From Haemonchus contortus (Eukaryota; Nematoda; Chromadorea; Rhabditida; Trichostrongylidae), in the NCBI GenBank assembly GCA_000469685.2, contig LS997562.1, positions 14,245,552 to 14,309,551 of the forward strand: a stretch of DNA of 64,000 nt, read 5' to 3'. How positions within the stretch are numbered: the stretch's first letter is position 1; each line of letters opens with the position of its first letter. The notes beneath the pieces were generated by a model, which made no database searches, had not been told where the DNA came from, and saw nothing but the letters and a program-made list of their open reading frames with translations. Of the stretch, positions 11,850-23,486 are shown piece by piece. Both the position numbers and the translations under genes were made by a program.

Positions 11850-13940
11850 TTCAATCCCTATTTGCATTGATGTGGATCACCCAATCACTCCGGAGGAACC
11901 TCTTATGCTTATCGGTTCACCACTAGACCAGTGTGGGACCGGATAACCGCGCCGAATGGAAGTTTTGACTGACCAAGATGAGCACATGTACAGGTTCTGA
12001 GTCGCCGATCGCACGTTCAGCAGCGACGTTACTAGGCACTACGCTACGCCATCCTCGGAACGTAAAGCTGGAATTTTCCACTGCTTCTCAAAGAGCTCGG
12101 GACTATTCATTGTTTTCTGGTAATATTGGTCCTATTGGTACCTCGATGAATCTTTGAGGAAGGGCTGACTTTACCGAATTGTAATGTACTGGGGGGGGGG
12201 GGGTGGAGGTGGTCGGTCTGGTAGTCTGCTTTCTGGGGCTATTCAGGCTCTTGGCTTGAAATCTCTCCATTTGTGAAGCAGTAACATGGGATTCCTTTTG
12301 TCAAGCAGTCGGCTCAATTCTGGCGATTTCACACAAAGGACTAAAATATTGACTGGATACTGCTTACTCTTACACCACCCTCCCCTCCACCTTCCCTCAC
12401 CTCACTCCCGAACCTCCCCAAATCCCTTTGCCTAGCTAGTCGGACACCTCGAACATCATCGTAGCATTCCCTCGGTGTCTATTCTGATGATTGCCATCTG
12501 TCATATTAGTCATACAATCCAATCGTTTCACTTATATAAAATTCATGAGATTGAAAGTCAAAGGAGTAAATATCAATCACCGACCACTTTATGTGGTATA
12601 AGCAGCTGGCTTCTTAGGCATACTAGTATAAATCTAATTGTAATGGCTTAATCATTATTGAAATTTGGATTGGTAGCACTCTAATGAGAGACCCGAGCTT
12701 CCTTCAGGACTTCTCGAGTCAACGGTAATCAGGGCTGGATCTCGCGGCTGGTATGGTGCCTCCGGAAAATAGCCAGAACTATTCTAGTTAAGCCTAAGAG
12801 CTTCCTAATGTGGATCTCTTTCAATTTTTGCGATGTCTTAAGTGCTTTCAACATAAAAACTCATATAAATTCGGAGCCTAGAGTATTGCTGTCGTTGTGA
12901 TCCCGGTTGTTCGGTGGTCTTTATTCCATCAAAATCACACAAAGGGCCAAAACATTCTTTGGATACTGGTTACTTTCACACCTGTCAAACAGGAACCTTC
13001 TCGAAACTCCATTGTCTTCCTGGTCGGTGCTGCTATGGATGTGCTCTCAACAAATCAAAGTTTCTCTATTGCTGTGGGCAGTTATTTTTTTTATAATTTC
13101 AACCCAAATCGTAGTCCCCTTCACTTTTATCATTGGATCAACGGCATTGATCTTTTCTAAATGCATTCAAAAAACCACCTCTACAGCCACTTTCCTATAT
13201 TTCCTGTGAGAAGCTAGAGCACGTTCCCAAGCGTCTCGCTCAGAGAGTTGAGTCTGAACTCATGGTCTGATCTCGAGATTGTAATGATGAGGAAATCTCT
13301 TGCGTCCGTTCAGAACTAATTGCATATTAGGTTTTGTCCCTGTGATTCTGTTACCACTGGAATCCCTCGGCCCTTTTAAACAACCATCCGACGAACAGCT
13401 AACAATAAAGTCGCAGACGTACCTTTGCACTAAACTTCTTTCTCCTGTCGTTTAAAAGGTTCGATTTTTCGGGATTCCTCCGGGTACTTATGAAAGCTGA
13501 CTTCTGACTTTATTGGTTCACTCTGAGAGAGCATCAGGCAAGTCGTTTCTCTCGCTATCTCAATTAAGTAGAAGTGAGCAGAAAAAAGATGTCTTTTGAG
13601 GAGTGAGCCATGTGAACATTTTTAGCCTCTATTCTTTGGCTGATTCATTGCTAGGCGGCTAGAGTCTTGAGAGGTGACTTGATTCATGAGATTTCATAAC
13701 CGAGTAGAATTGTTACACCCCTGACTCCATCAATATGATCTTTTCTTTGAGAGTTTACATGCTCTCCGAAGCTGTGGTCTGAGCGAACGTCCTGTAAGCA
13801 TTGGGAATCGGTCCAGGATTCTATCCCCAGACCATCCTGCAGTAATACCCTCTGCAAAACTATTCGAGAACAAAACATCAGGAGTATGTACTACCTCCAG
13901 CGTCCGAGGACGAAGTTCGGGGCGATTTGGGCGACTGCGG
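11850..13940. other. Unannotated stretch with a local duplication
   Basis: No gene is supported. A G-run lies near 12191-12202. The segments starting near 12327 and near 12932 (CACACAAAGG, then GGATACTG and TTACT) resemble each other, which suggests an old local duplication or a decayed repeat. Confidence 0.45.
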
Positions 13941-13950
13941 CGTTCATCAT

Positions 13951-14036
13951 TGGGGCCCAAATTTGAAGTAGAGTAGATTAGAAGGATCATCTGACCCTAC
14001 TAAACTAATCTACTTCAAGTTTGTGCCCGAAAATTG
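13951..14036. repeat. Palindromic repeat, copy 1
   Basis: GGGGCCCAAATTTGAAGTAG ... CTACTTCAAGTTTGTGCCC form a long imperfect stem around a loop containing TCATCTGACCCTACTA. A second copy lies in opposite orientation at 58357-58447, so this is a repeat family and not a chance hairpin. Confidence 0.7.
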
Positions 14037-15820
14037 GCGTCAGAGTCGTACAAATCGTCACGAACTACGCCGCGCTCGTCCTCAGACGCACGATGTGACC
14101 GTTCCCCAAACATCAGGGTCAATTCTAAGCTCTCGGGGCTCCTCAGCTGGGAGCTGGGAAAGTCAACCTAGACGGCAAAATTCCTCAAAACGATCACAAT
14201 GTCGTAGTCTTCTGTTCAAGGGACCTCCTATTTTTGGCAAATGGACATCTATTGGAGTGCACGCGATCAAATGAGCCATGTGATCTAATTTCCTCGGGGG
14301 TGTAAGTTGGTCCGTCGACGAGTCTGGACCAATTCCTCCAAAATCATCCATTGCTTATCGCATCTCAGTTCGTTTTTAATCAGAGTTCGAATCGTGCCAG
14401 CCAAGAATGGATCGGAAAACGATCCAGTGTAGACTCTGTAAACTGTAATTAATTTCGACTGAGCTGTAAGCCCGAATTTGCTGTTCTAGTACTTTGATAA
14501 ATCCTATTACTCGGTGCAGTGCAATTCCTAGTTGATCTTTAATGAAAGGTTTGTTATTATCTCTTATTTATTATTTGTTTTATATCCAAGCTTGAAGTCG
14601 CACTACATAGTGCCTTATTTTCCTTTATTTTACGTTTTTCTCTTTGTACGATTACACGTGTTCGTTGTATTTATTCCGCTATTTAAGCTGGTCCCAAAAG
14701 GTTGCATCCTACGTGTGCCTTAGCAGCATAATGAACATAACATAACATAAAGGTCTGCTTTACCACCAATGAACCTGCACAGTAGGGAGTGAGCTTGAAC
14801 TGTACAAAAAGAAAGTCCTCGACGGGTTACCACGTGGACCATACGTTAGCGCACATAAGTGTTCGGCCAAATGTTTCTTCGGTCGTACTTTTCAGTCGTA
14901 ACCCCTTTCCTACTGTATCTAATCATGCGAAATTTCAACATGTGTAGCATGGGTGTAGTGTGAATATTTACCATTATTAATCTGCAATCTGATCATGTTC
15001 CAGATATCCAAAAGGGCTTGAACAAAAAATCAACTGGAATTACGAATGATAGTCCTTCTAGGAGTCCTTTCCTTTTTGCCATGTCTTAAGTGTACGAGCA
15101 CCAATGTCGAACCCAGAAGAGAGGGAAAACGTACATAAGGTCGGAATAACTGCAGACGACACAAACTTGCTTTTAGCACAGACAAACGCCTCTTCATTAG
15201 TATGTGGATATGGCTGTTTTGCAGTCACATAGTGTTGAAAAGCGTGAAATATGATTCTGTTAATAATATCAAAATTTCATGCGATTTGCTCCACTGAGAA
15301 AAAAGTTACGGCAAGTTAAAGTTGGCCGAATACTTATGAGCGCTACTGTATCTATGATTTCCGTTGAATTCCCTTAAATTTCTTCATGCTTCAGCTACTT
15401 CATCAGATACGAGCGCAAAAAAAAGGCCAAAGAAAGTTCATGGGGATTCTCAGCCTCCAATATAAGAAGGAAATTGGTTAAAAAGCTCATTTTCCCACAT
15501 TTAGGATGGCCTCGTTGAATGTATCTTGGAAGCGGGGGCGCAATGCTTAGGGGAAAGTTTACCAGTTGCAGTTTGACTACCATTTACAAGTGAGGGGTTC
15601 AAAAATTTGAGTGTAGGTGGACAATGGAAAAGAGATGGTCAAAAATTGGCCATTTTTCTAAAACATTGCAAAAAATTGTAGATCGCCGAAATAAAGCTCC
15701 CATCTCTACAAATTTGTATGTAGTGTATGTACAGAAGAAACTATCCATCGAATTCAATGCTCTGATACATTCTTGATCACTGATATCACGTCCATTTGTA
15801 TGTTTGCGATATGTCACTTG
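14037..15820. other. Unannotated stretch
   Basis: No gene, RNA gene or recognisable repeat is seen. The short open frames lack splice context and domain features. Confidence 0.45.
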
Positions 15821-15822
15821 TA

Positions 15823-16078
15823 GGTGGTGTAGTGGCAAGTGGCGCACTGCCTCCCATACACGGTGACGGGTTCAAATCCCGTGAACGTGTGTGTGAGTAT
15901 CAGACTTGTTCGGGAGGATAAACGCACTGACTTGTACATCGGCTGGACACCACAATCCACTGTAAAGGTCATATACGCATTCATAATGTCAGTTCGATCC
16001 TGAATGGAAATCGAATGCGGGCCTATCCCTCAAACGGGATTATTTAATGCCAAAAACTTTATCAATTATCCTTTAATA
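15823..16078 (+). repeat. tRNA-derived SINE, internally shortened
   Basis: Has GTAGGTGGTGTAGTGGCAAG, a B box GGGTTCAAATCCC, the ACTGACTTGTACATCGGCTG body and the CTTTATCAATTATCCTTTAA tail. The usual middle block (GCCTAGGCCAACCAAG) is missing. Confidence 0.85.
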
Positions 16079-16677
16079 TTTTACTTGTGCAATTTTTTCG
16101 AATAAGTATTTATTGTAATTAGGCTCAACTATTGGATTCCGGCCCAGCTCTTGCAGGTAGGGGCGTGTAGGAAAGGAAGCAACGTATGGGATTAGTGTTC
16201 ACGCCTAAGAACGTTTTTACCAACGTCCTCTGCAGGTAATACTACGTCACACGTTCTAACTTTCTGATCACCAGCCCTATGATGTGTATCTTTCTAGCTT
16301 TTCATTTCTATTCGTCGTTCATATTCTTATTTTTCCAAATTATTTTCTTTTACTGAATATGCTATGTGGAAGATTTTCAGTTTGCCTGTTGCTCCATTCT
16401 GCAGCTCCCTGAGAATTCGCCCAAGTAAAAGAAACTGTCACGATTGCGTGGTGCTACTCTAAATATACTTTCGCATTAAAATGAGGAGCCTCGTATAATA
16501 ATCGGGGGCACCTGCTCAGCTCAAGCTCAAGCGGCGCACTATCATATATGCATGGTCCAGAGATTGATTCTTGGATTGATATCCTTCCAGGTCTGCCAAG
16601 GCTAGAAAGCTTCTGGAGTCGTGCAATTGATCGAACTGTTTAGCTATTAAAAATGCAGATCTCAGTAAGCCATTGTA

Positions 16678-17949
16678 CAGGGTGTCCCAAAATTATTTGC
16701 GCCTAAGTTCAGTAATTTTTAAGGTAGAAATAATCTATCAAATTCACATTACCTAATATTAATTAGTTGCATAAGAAGGTTTCCTCGCAATATGCATGGT
16801 TGCTGATGTGGAGCTCCCATTATCTTTCAGATGGAGGAGGCTCATTCAATGCCACTTGCAATCATTGACGCGCGAGAAGTGGAAGGGCGTTATGAAATTC
16901 TTTGGGATTTTTCTAATAACCGTATAGGGGGCTATTAAACGATATAGAAAAAGAAGATTAAATCAAAGACAAACCAGGAAAGATAGAAAGGTAGAATGTT
17001 TCTGAAGATAGGACTATCGAAATGGTCCGTATGCCAATCGGTCGGGATCCTGGGTGACCCATCAAAAGGAAGTCAACGGGCACGGCTTATCCTAGTTATC
17101 GCGTTGGAGGAATGTCGTGCAGGAGCTTCACTGCCGTTCCTATCGTATGCAGAAATTTCGCTTCAATTCCGATCTCAACAGATACTGCAGGGCCAAAAAT
17201 GCAGAAAGTCGAAAGTGGTGACACGCAACCCTTCGTCGTTTTCTCTGGCCAAAAAATTTTCTGAGATAAAACCATCCCTTAACAACCAAAACGTTCGCGT
17301 TCCGGAAAGAAACATCCAGCGTGTAATATCCCACGAAAAGGTTGTTATCAGAACAGTAAAATGATGTTTTTCGGGGAAATCACTGGCAAGGGGAAGCCGC
17401 TCGTGGTTTCTTCGGTGCAGGCGTGAAAATTGACCAAGACCAGCACTCAAACAGCGTACGGATGGAAGTAAATAAAACATTGATCCGATTACGTTTTCTG
17501 GAACATCTCATAGTCCTTCCAGCAGGACGCTACTCCAGCCCACAGAGCCAAGTTTGCCCGCGAGTGGTGCCGACGACAGCTGCCCGACTTCATTGGTGAA
17601 AAGGAATGGTCATCCTATTTTCCAGAACTTGACTCACTTGAATCCCACGAATGGTCCCTGATTAGAAGAGGACCTGTCGAGTTTGCAGTTCCAGTTTGGA
17701 GTCCTAGAATGCAAAAGCTGGAGGACGGCTGGGAAGAAATGGAGAAGAATACCTGCGTGCCACATGCGATCAAGTCGAAAGCAAACTTTGTCTTCTATTC
17801 GCGCTCACGGGGGATATTTTGAAATGCGACTTTAGCATGTTGTAGCACATAGTGTTAGCTAGCGTGCATAGAAATTCCATCGCCTTTCGCAGCGGAGAAG
17901 ATCCAAATATATTGCTATAAATAGGCGCAAATAATTTTGGGACACCCTG
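16678..17949 (+). mobile_element. Full-length mariner transposon, inactive
   Basis: Length is 1272 bp, the usual size of a complete mariner. The terminal inverted repeats start CAGGGTGTCCCAAAATTATT and match over the first 28 bases. TA dinucleotides at 16676-16677 and 17950-17951 are the target duplication. It is inserted in a SINE. The size and CAGGGTGTCCC ends resemble hookworm mariners such as bandit of Ancylostoma caninum; assignment to that lineage is inference. Confidence 0.93.
17000..17826 (+). pseudogene. mariner transposase pseudogene
   Basis: Remnants of a Tc1/mariner-family DDE transposase, which cuts and pastes the element at TA sites. The N-terminal helix-turn-helix region shows VPERNIQRVISHEK (near 17297-17340). 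A middle block reads TGKGKPLV then, in another frame, GVKIDQD (about 17380-17430). The second catalytic region reads QDATPAHRAKFAREW (from 17523). The third region, normally WPPSSPDLNPLD, reads WSSYFPELDSLESHEW, so its DLNP motif is degraded. The C-terminus ends with GGYFE. Reading needs several frame changes and crosses stops, so no protein can be made. The middle, including the first aspartate region, is poorly preserved. Confidence 0.85.
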
Positions 17950-18039
17950 TACACGCCACAGATGCATCCAAATGCACTTTGATTTCGAGTGAAAGTCGTG
18001 TGCCGGGCGCATCCCAAGGACTTGATTGATCCCAAAAAG

Positions 18040-18874
18040 GCAACGTCAAAAAGGCCTTTCCGTTTCTCCTCTCTTCTAACAACTTGCCCATTTTGAACCA
18101 ACTAGTAGGGTACCACGTCATTTTCTTACAATCGCGGTAGGAGAAAATCCAACAAAAGCGATGACGAGTTCGACATCAGGGTTTTCACAGGCAGAAAATT
18201 AGAAAAACATTCTAAGAACCGTTGTTTACTCGATATCAAACGAGCTTCGGCGACTAGTTTCAGCTGCTTGGAATCCTTGCAATTCGTCTATGACTCGGTA
18301 ATTTCGGGATGTGAGATACGTTGAAACCATGGTTGCTGATAAACACTTCAAGTTACGCCACAGACTCTACCTTCATTAGAAACTACTTCAGATCTTTTTT
18401 TACCTTTACGTCCTCGTCCATACGACTTTGGTTCAATTTCGGTTACTATACTGGGCTGTGCTCTAGCTATTGGTGCACAGAAGTCAAATATTTCTGGTGG
18501 TGCAATTCTGAGAAAACTGCTTCAGAATCCTAGACCTACTCGTAACAAATGTAACAAAGGTTCCATGGGTTATTTATGCTCAAGCCATCACAAAGTAGCT
18601 TCGGGATGGCAATTGCAAAAGAAGCTTTTGAATCGCTAATATGAGATAGGCAAAGGAAAAACGGTGACGAAAAAAAAAATACGAAGATTGGCACTCATAA
18701 GGGCGTCGAAGGTGATCAATTTCCAAATTAATGCCAGAGTGTGTTCACATAATTAAGAACAAGAAAAGCCTCAAAAGGCCTGATAGGAATACTCCTTTTT
18801 AGGAAATTCTTGGTAGTTGAAGCAACTGCTAAGAGTTGAACATAAGGCCGTAAAAAAGTTCCGTGCCAAATCAG
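18040..18874. other. Unannotated stretch
   Basis: No gene or named repeat is recognised between two SINE copies. Confidence 0.45.
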
Positions 18875-18876
18875 TA

Positions 18877-19160
18877 CAGGTGGAAATGGTGTAGCGTCAA
18901 GTGGTCACTATCCTACATAAACGGTCCGAAGATCGAATCCAGACAGAATCTCGTCTTGGCCGACTGAGTTTTCCCTCCCTACGGCATTGATCAAATTCGA
19001 ACAAGATCGCCTGGTAAGATCCGGAGCGCTGGCTTGTTCATCGGCTACAACAAATCATCTTATTGTATAGGCCACATACGCACTCAAACTCGACTACGAT
19101 TCTGAGTGGAGGCCAAATGCGGGGTGCGATCTGAAAACGGGATCGATCAATGCCAGAAAG
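18877..19160 (+). repeat. tRNA-derived SINE, diverged
   Basis: Head GGTGGAAATGGTGTAGCG, a decayed B box (GATCGAATCC), the GGCCACATACGCACTCAAAC block and GGGATCGATCAATGCC near the 3' end. More diverged than most copies. Confidence 0.8.
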
Positions 19161-19327
19161 GCTTCACTTCCTACCACAATAGTTCTGATGTTGGGGCTGC
19201 TTTGATTTGGTTTAGGTTTCCACTTGCTCACATGAGCATCCTAACAGCAGATGACGGTGATTAGCCACGCGATTTCCTTTCCGTTCTGCTTCCAACTATG
19301 GAATCTTTACATCATCACCTTTTTCAG

Positions 19328-19478
19328 CGGAAACGATGGAATTGTGATCCACCACGTATTCAAAGGCCGGTTTCAGTCCACCAACCGAGAAGATGTGGAA
19401 GTGGAATTCGTCTACAATGGATATCGCCGCAAAATCCGCAACCAACAATTTCTCTTAAGAATTCGCTTGAAAAACTGA
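19328..19478 (+). CDS. Possible terminal exon of an unidentified gene
   Basis: A strong nematode 3' splice site (CACCTTTTTTCAG, ending at 19327) is followed by an open frame GNDGIVIHHVFKGRFQS... that runs about 50 residues to a TGA at 19476-19478. Codon choice favours C-ending codons (ATC, CAC, TTC, GGC, TAC, CGC), as in expressed nematode genes. An alternative frame is also open to 19552, which weakens the call. I recognise no domain and cannot identify an upstream exon. It could be a chance frame. Confidence 0.25.
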
Positions 19479-19479
19479 A

Positions 19480-19775
19480 ACCTCTCCCATCCATGTCATC
19501 AACCATTCATCTTACCCCTGTCATACATGCCAACGCTTTGGAAAATTACTAACAAATCTAAAATACCTTCATAATTGAAATTTTTCAGATGATCTACACG
19601 TTCTAAATCTTTTGATTTCTTGGTTCGGGGCTGTGGTTCTAGTCGAAAGTTGTCGAATTAGGAACTAGGAACATGAGAAAAACTGGAGTCATAACTTTGG
19701 ATATTCCTCGCATCTTGCTTAATTAGATTGAGATTTAGTCAGCTTTGAGATTTCAATTGGTTTCCATTATAGATA
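19480..19775. other. Unannotated stretch
   Basis: No feature seen. If the candidate exon at 19328-19478 is real, this would include its 3' UTR. No good AATAAA signal was noticed. Confidence 0.4.
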
Positions 19776-20068
19776 AAAGGACAAGTTCATTTTTTCAACC
19801 GTCTGAGGGTACGCCTCCTCACTCGATTCCCAATCAGAATCGGTGTGGCGTATTGAAGGCGCCTGTGGCCTACACAATGACTTGCGTTGGCCATTCGATG
19901 TACAATTCAGTGCTTTTATCCTCCCAGACGAGCCTGGTACCAATATACCGACCTCAGCCGACCTCAGAGGGGGTGGGAGGCTAGGTTAACCTAAGTGGAT
20001 ATCGATCCGGGATTTGAACCCGTGACTAGGCGTGTATGATTGCCACTGCCACTACACCATCTCTGTCC
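19776..20068 (-). repeat. tRNA-derived SINE, full length
   Basis: Minus copy. AAAAGGACAAG (tail complement) is at the left. The B-box complement GGATTTGAACC and the A-box complement CACTACACCATCTCTGTCC are at the right. Confidence 0.85.
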
Positions 20069-20268
20069 TTTCTGATACAAATTTTTGACATTTCACTGTA
20101 GATTTGGTAATGGTATGGATATTAGTTTATATTACTACAACAGTACCAAAATTCCTGGGCTATTTTCGATGTTGGATCTGCGTGAATTCGCTTTCTTGAT
20201 CAGTTCTGAAGTCGAAAGTGAACTTGCTGGTATGAATTATGGCTCAGATAAGGTCCAGCCTGGATTCA

Positions 20269-20495
20269 GGGAGATGGGCAGTAGGAATGGTTTTCTGTAA
20301 TCAATTCGCTGCACGCGGCTGTCGCGAATCGTTCCTTCGTTGTTATTACAGCTCTAGCGTTCATCATACAGCTGGGCGATTGGCGATCCTTATTATAGGC
20401 ATGACTCTACTATTAGTCCCTTTGTTCCTGTATTTCTTACCTGTTGCTGCATTCTGCTATATTTCTTCGCGCGCGGCGTCCTTCTTGCCGTACTT
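20269..20495 (+). mobile_element. Mutator-like MITE, GGGAGACGGGCG family, 3'-truncated
   Basis: Begins GGGAGATGGGCAGTAGGAAT and follows the family through CACGCGGCTGTCGCGAA, GCTCTAGCGTTCATCATACA and CTTCGCGCGCGGCGTCC. It then loses similarity before the right terminal repeat. More diverged than the copies at 53 and 60 kb. Confidence 0.8.
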
Positions 20496-20499
20496 TCTT

Positions 20500-21018
20500 T
20501 GTCTGATCGAAGCTTTTGTCCCATTCTCTTATCTTCATTCGAACAGCGTGCGGGCTGGAAGTAATCCTCCGGAACAAGTCATTATTTGCCTCCTCAGAGA
20601 TATGTAGAATGAATTTTTTGAGTTTGAATTTTGATTTTTTTTGAGCCCTTGCCTTATTTCAGCGAGTGCACTTTTGGCGTTCTGTATGAAATGAATAGTT
20701 TCTACTTTTCCGCCCTCTCCTCACCCGCACTACAAAAAAATCTTCTCCGAACTTCAGAAGACCGCTTTATCAGAGTGCCTGCTTCTGCAGACCACTTTTT
20801 CTTTACGTTTTCATGAGAAAGAGAAAATGCATGCAATAAATAAAACCTGAGCAGTAACTTTTTTGAGACCGATTGTTTTTCATCGCCGTCGCCCCTGCTC
20901 CCACGCTACTTGTTTAGTTTTCTTGTGTTCTATCTAAAAACCTGACTATCTGGGTGTTTCTTTTTGAAAGGCGCTAATTGAAAAACCCGATTTTCATCGT
21001 TCATAACTAGGTTTTTAG
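20500..21018. other. Unannotated stretch
   Basis: No gene or repeat recognised. Confidence 0.4.
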
Positions 21019-21020
21019 CT

Positions 21021-21288
21021 AAGGTGGTGTAGTGGCAAGTGGCGTACACCTATCACTCCCACATGATCTAGGGTTCAAGTCTCGGGTAATTTCTTGCCCA
21101 GAGCAAAAAAGCTTTTCAACCCTCTTGAATGGGTTAATTGATACCAACTCGTCTGAGAGAACGAAGCACTATTTTGAACATGGGCTCATAAATTTAAGTC
21201 TTTATAAAGGCCGTATACGCTTTCAGATGGCACTAGGGAACATCCCAGAAGGGTTTGTATAACGTCAAAAGACTTTCTTTATACTTTT
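21021..21288 (+). repeat. tRNA-derived SINE, diverged
   Basis: Head AAGGTGGTGTAGTGGCAAGT and B-box-like GGGTTCAAGTCTCGG are clear. The body is eroded and the 3' end (CGTCAAAAGACTTTCTTTATA) is still recognisable. Confidence 0.8.
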
Positions 21289-21289
21289 G

Positions 21290-23052
21290 CTACAATCTTA
21301 TGGGGGTAACGCTCTGCCTGCTAAGTTTAACGCAGTTAACTCGAGCTCTGAATTGCTTTCTGGTTCATAAAGGTTCTGCTCTGTCGTACTTCTGATGTAG
21401 TTTTCCCGGAGCTTGCTTTCCGAACCCCTCGAAATTCTCGAAGCCGGAACAGTGGACGTTGACAATAAAATGTTGAGCTCTCAAAGAGACTGATCTTTTC
21501 AATATGGTCGATGGTAACCTTTCAGTAAGAAGTTTGAAAACATAATACCTAGTAGGCGCTCATACGGGAAAGCCTAGATGGAAAATGTAGTGTTGAAATG
21601 CAAATTGCTTTCTAAATGAAGAGTAGGAAACTTTCCCACCCACTAACTTCGAAGCTATCGTTCAAAAGAAAGATATGAGCGAAAAATTTCTCCTTGAGAG
21701 CCTCCACACTCCGATGGAATCGTCGTCAGGCTTCATGGTCCATTTGTAGAGTAAAAATACGGTGAGCATAGTAGTTGGAAGGAAAATAAGAGGGCAAAGC
21801 TCTAATTATCAGTCATAAAAAGTAATAGAAATTGGGGATGAGCTTAAAAACTCATTAAGTTATCCCATGGAAGGACAGGCTTGAACGAACAAGGAAGCCG
21901 TCCTTGTCATTGCTTATGGAAGTAATCCCATTAGGAACTTTCATTTATCTTTTTGCCCACATTCTCGTGGTTGCATCCCTTCTCGTTCATATGTACCTTC
22001 CCTTGCTGTAGATGAGTTTTAGTGTTGCTGTTACATATTTATCAAAAATCGACGATAATTATTGTTTTGCTCGTTTAGCTGAAGGGAAGGAAGGCTTCGG
22101 GTAGGGGAATTGCCTGGTGGTGTACCCGAACGGGAAGAACTCGGCGTCTCTCTCCTTACTGATGCCCTAGAAATTATGTAGGGTGGGTGAAGGACGTTTT
22201 CCTCAGGTGGTTTGCGTCCATGTCGAATAAAAATCAACACTCGATGGTTAGAAAAAAGTCAAGAAGATTTGAAGCATCTTTTTACTATATTCTCTTTAAT
22301 GCTTGTTTGTTATTAAGCATTATTATTCTCAATTACTATGATTATTACTGATATTTTTTTTATTATTCTCTGTTCTCTTTACTACTTAATTACTATTATA
22401 ATTATTATCTTCATTATTCTTCGAGATAATTCCTTTTTATTTTTCTGTCCTTTTCTTCCCAATAAGGGAAGCTCATGAACGATCCGGGCAATTTAATTAT
22501 TTTTTCAATTAATCGACTTTCGTCGGAACTTGTGTCGCATATTCAATTAAGAGAATATAAATGAGTTAATCAGGAATGTTTGTGAATAGTTCCGTAGAAG
22601 CTACTCAGGATAATCGGCTTAAAGCCTTTTTTGGATCGAAAATCAACTTCCCTCTCTTCACCGCAGCTGTTTATCCAAACATCAATCTACAACGTCTCTA
22701 CGGTTTACCCCACCTTTGACAAATAGAAAACAATTCACAACGGAACCAGAATCTGCCAGTTACTAGCTTTTATTTTTCAACAAACCTTTCTTAGAAGGTG
22801 TTTTATCTTAACCTTACTCTTTGGTCTTCACTTTCGCAGGGTTGAATAAAGCTTATGACGTTGACCACTTCTTTTCCTGGGATGCGCCCCTGCAGTCACT
22901 TTTCGGAATCTTCATGGCCGATAAGAGCTGTTAAACTTGTCCTCCTTGCCTTTGTCATTCAGAACATAATTGAAAGGCATGGCGTATCCCAATATTTTGG
23001 TCAGTGGAATCTCTCTGTACTTTGTTTTCCGCGACGAGGCTACTTGCTATTA
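21290..23052. other. Unannotated stretch
   Basis: No gene is supported. 22270-22450 is rich in ATT/TTA runs. No repeat family shared with the rest of the window was noticed before the pogo element starts. Confidence 0.45.
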
Positions 23053-23234
23053 CCCTAAAATCTCATAGATAAGAGCGGCCCATAGATAAGAGCGGTGTGT
23101 GCTAGAAAATGAAAATTGTCCTTTGTATACTTTTTTTTGGCATTGTGTGCTCATGATCATCGCAATAATAGCCCACAACTCTAGCTTTATTCTTACTCTT
23201 TTCTAAACTCTTTCTATCCTGTATCACCTGCTAT

Positions 23235-23485
23235 GACTGCTTTCATAGTCCGCCGGCCGGCCGGCCGACGCGCCACGAGGCAGTGCTAGGGGGAGGAGGG
23301 CGGCAGACGGTCAGTCAGCCCCTTGAAGGGCTGTAAACAAGGAGAAACAAGATGAAAAATGATTTGTACGAGCCCCTGGTTGTTTGCTTTTTGATCTTGT
23401 CCTTCTTTGTTCTCACTCCTTCGACTAACCGTCTGCCGCCCTCCTCTCCCCTACCACTACCTCGTGGCGGACTGTGAAAGCAGTC
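23235..23485. mobile_element. Nested 251-bp MITE with long inverted repeats
   Basis: GACTGCTTTCATAGTCCGCC at the left is repeated inverted as GGCGGACTGTGAAAGCAGTC at the right. The similarity continues inward through CACGAGG(C/T)AGTG and GAGGAGGGCGGCAGACGGT. The left arm has an extra run of GGCC repeats. TAT at 23232-23234 and 23486-23488 is the probable 3-bp TSD (TA is also possible). It lies directly before the transposase start codon. Confidence 0.8.
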
Positions 23486-23486
23486 T

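Larger units (their letters stand above)
16510..18035 (+). repeat. SINE split by a mariner insertion
   Basis: The 5' part (about 16510-16675) has GCGGCGCACTATCA, a weak B box and a divergent middle. The 3' part (about 17952-18035) has ATCCAAATGCACTTTGATTTC, AAGTCGTGTGCCGGGCGCATCC and TTGATTGATCCC. The two halves are separated exactly by the mariner at 16678-17949 and its TA duplication, so the SINE is older than the mariner. Confidence 0.75.
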
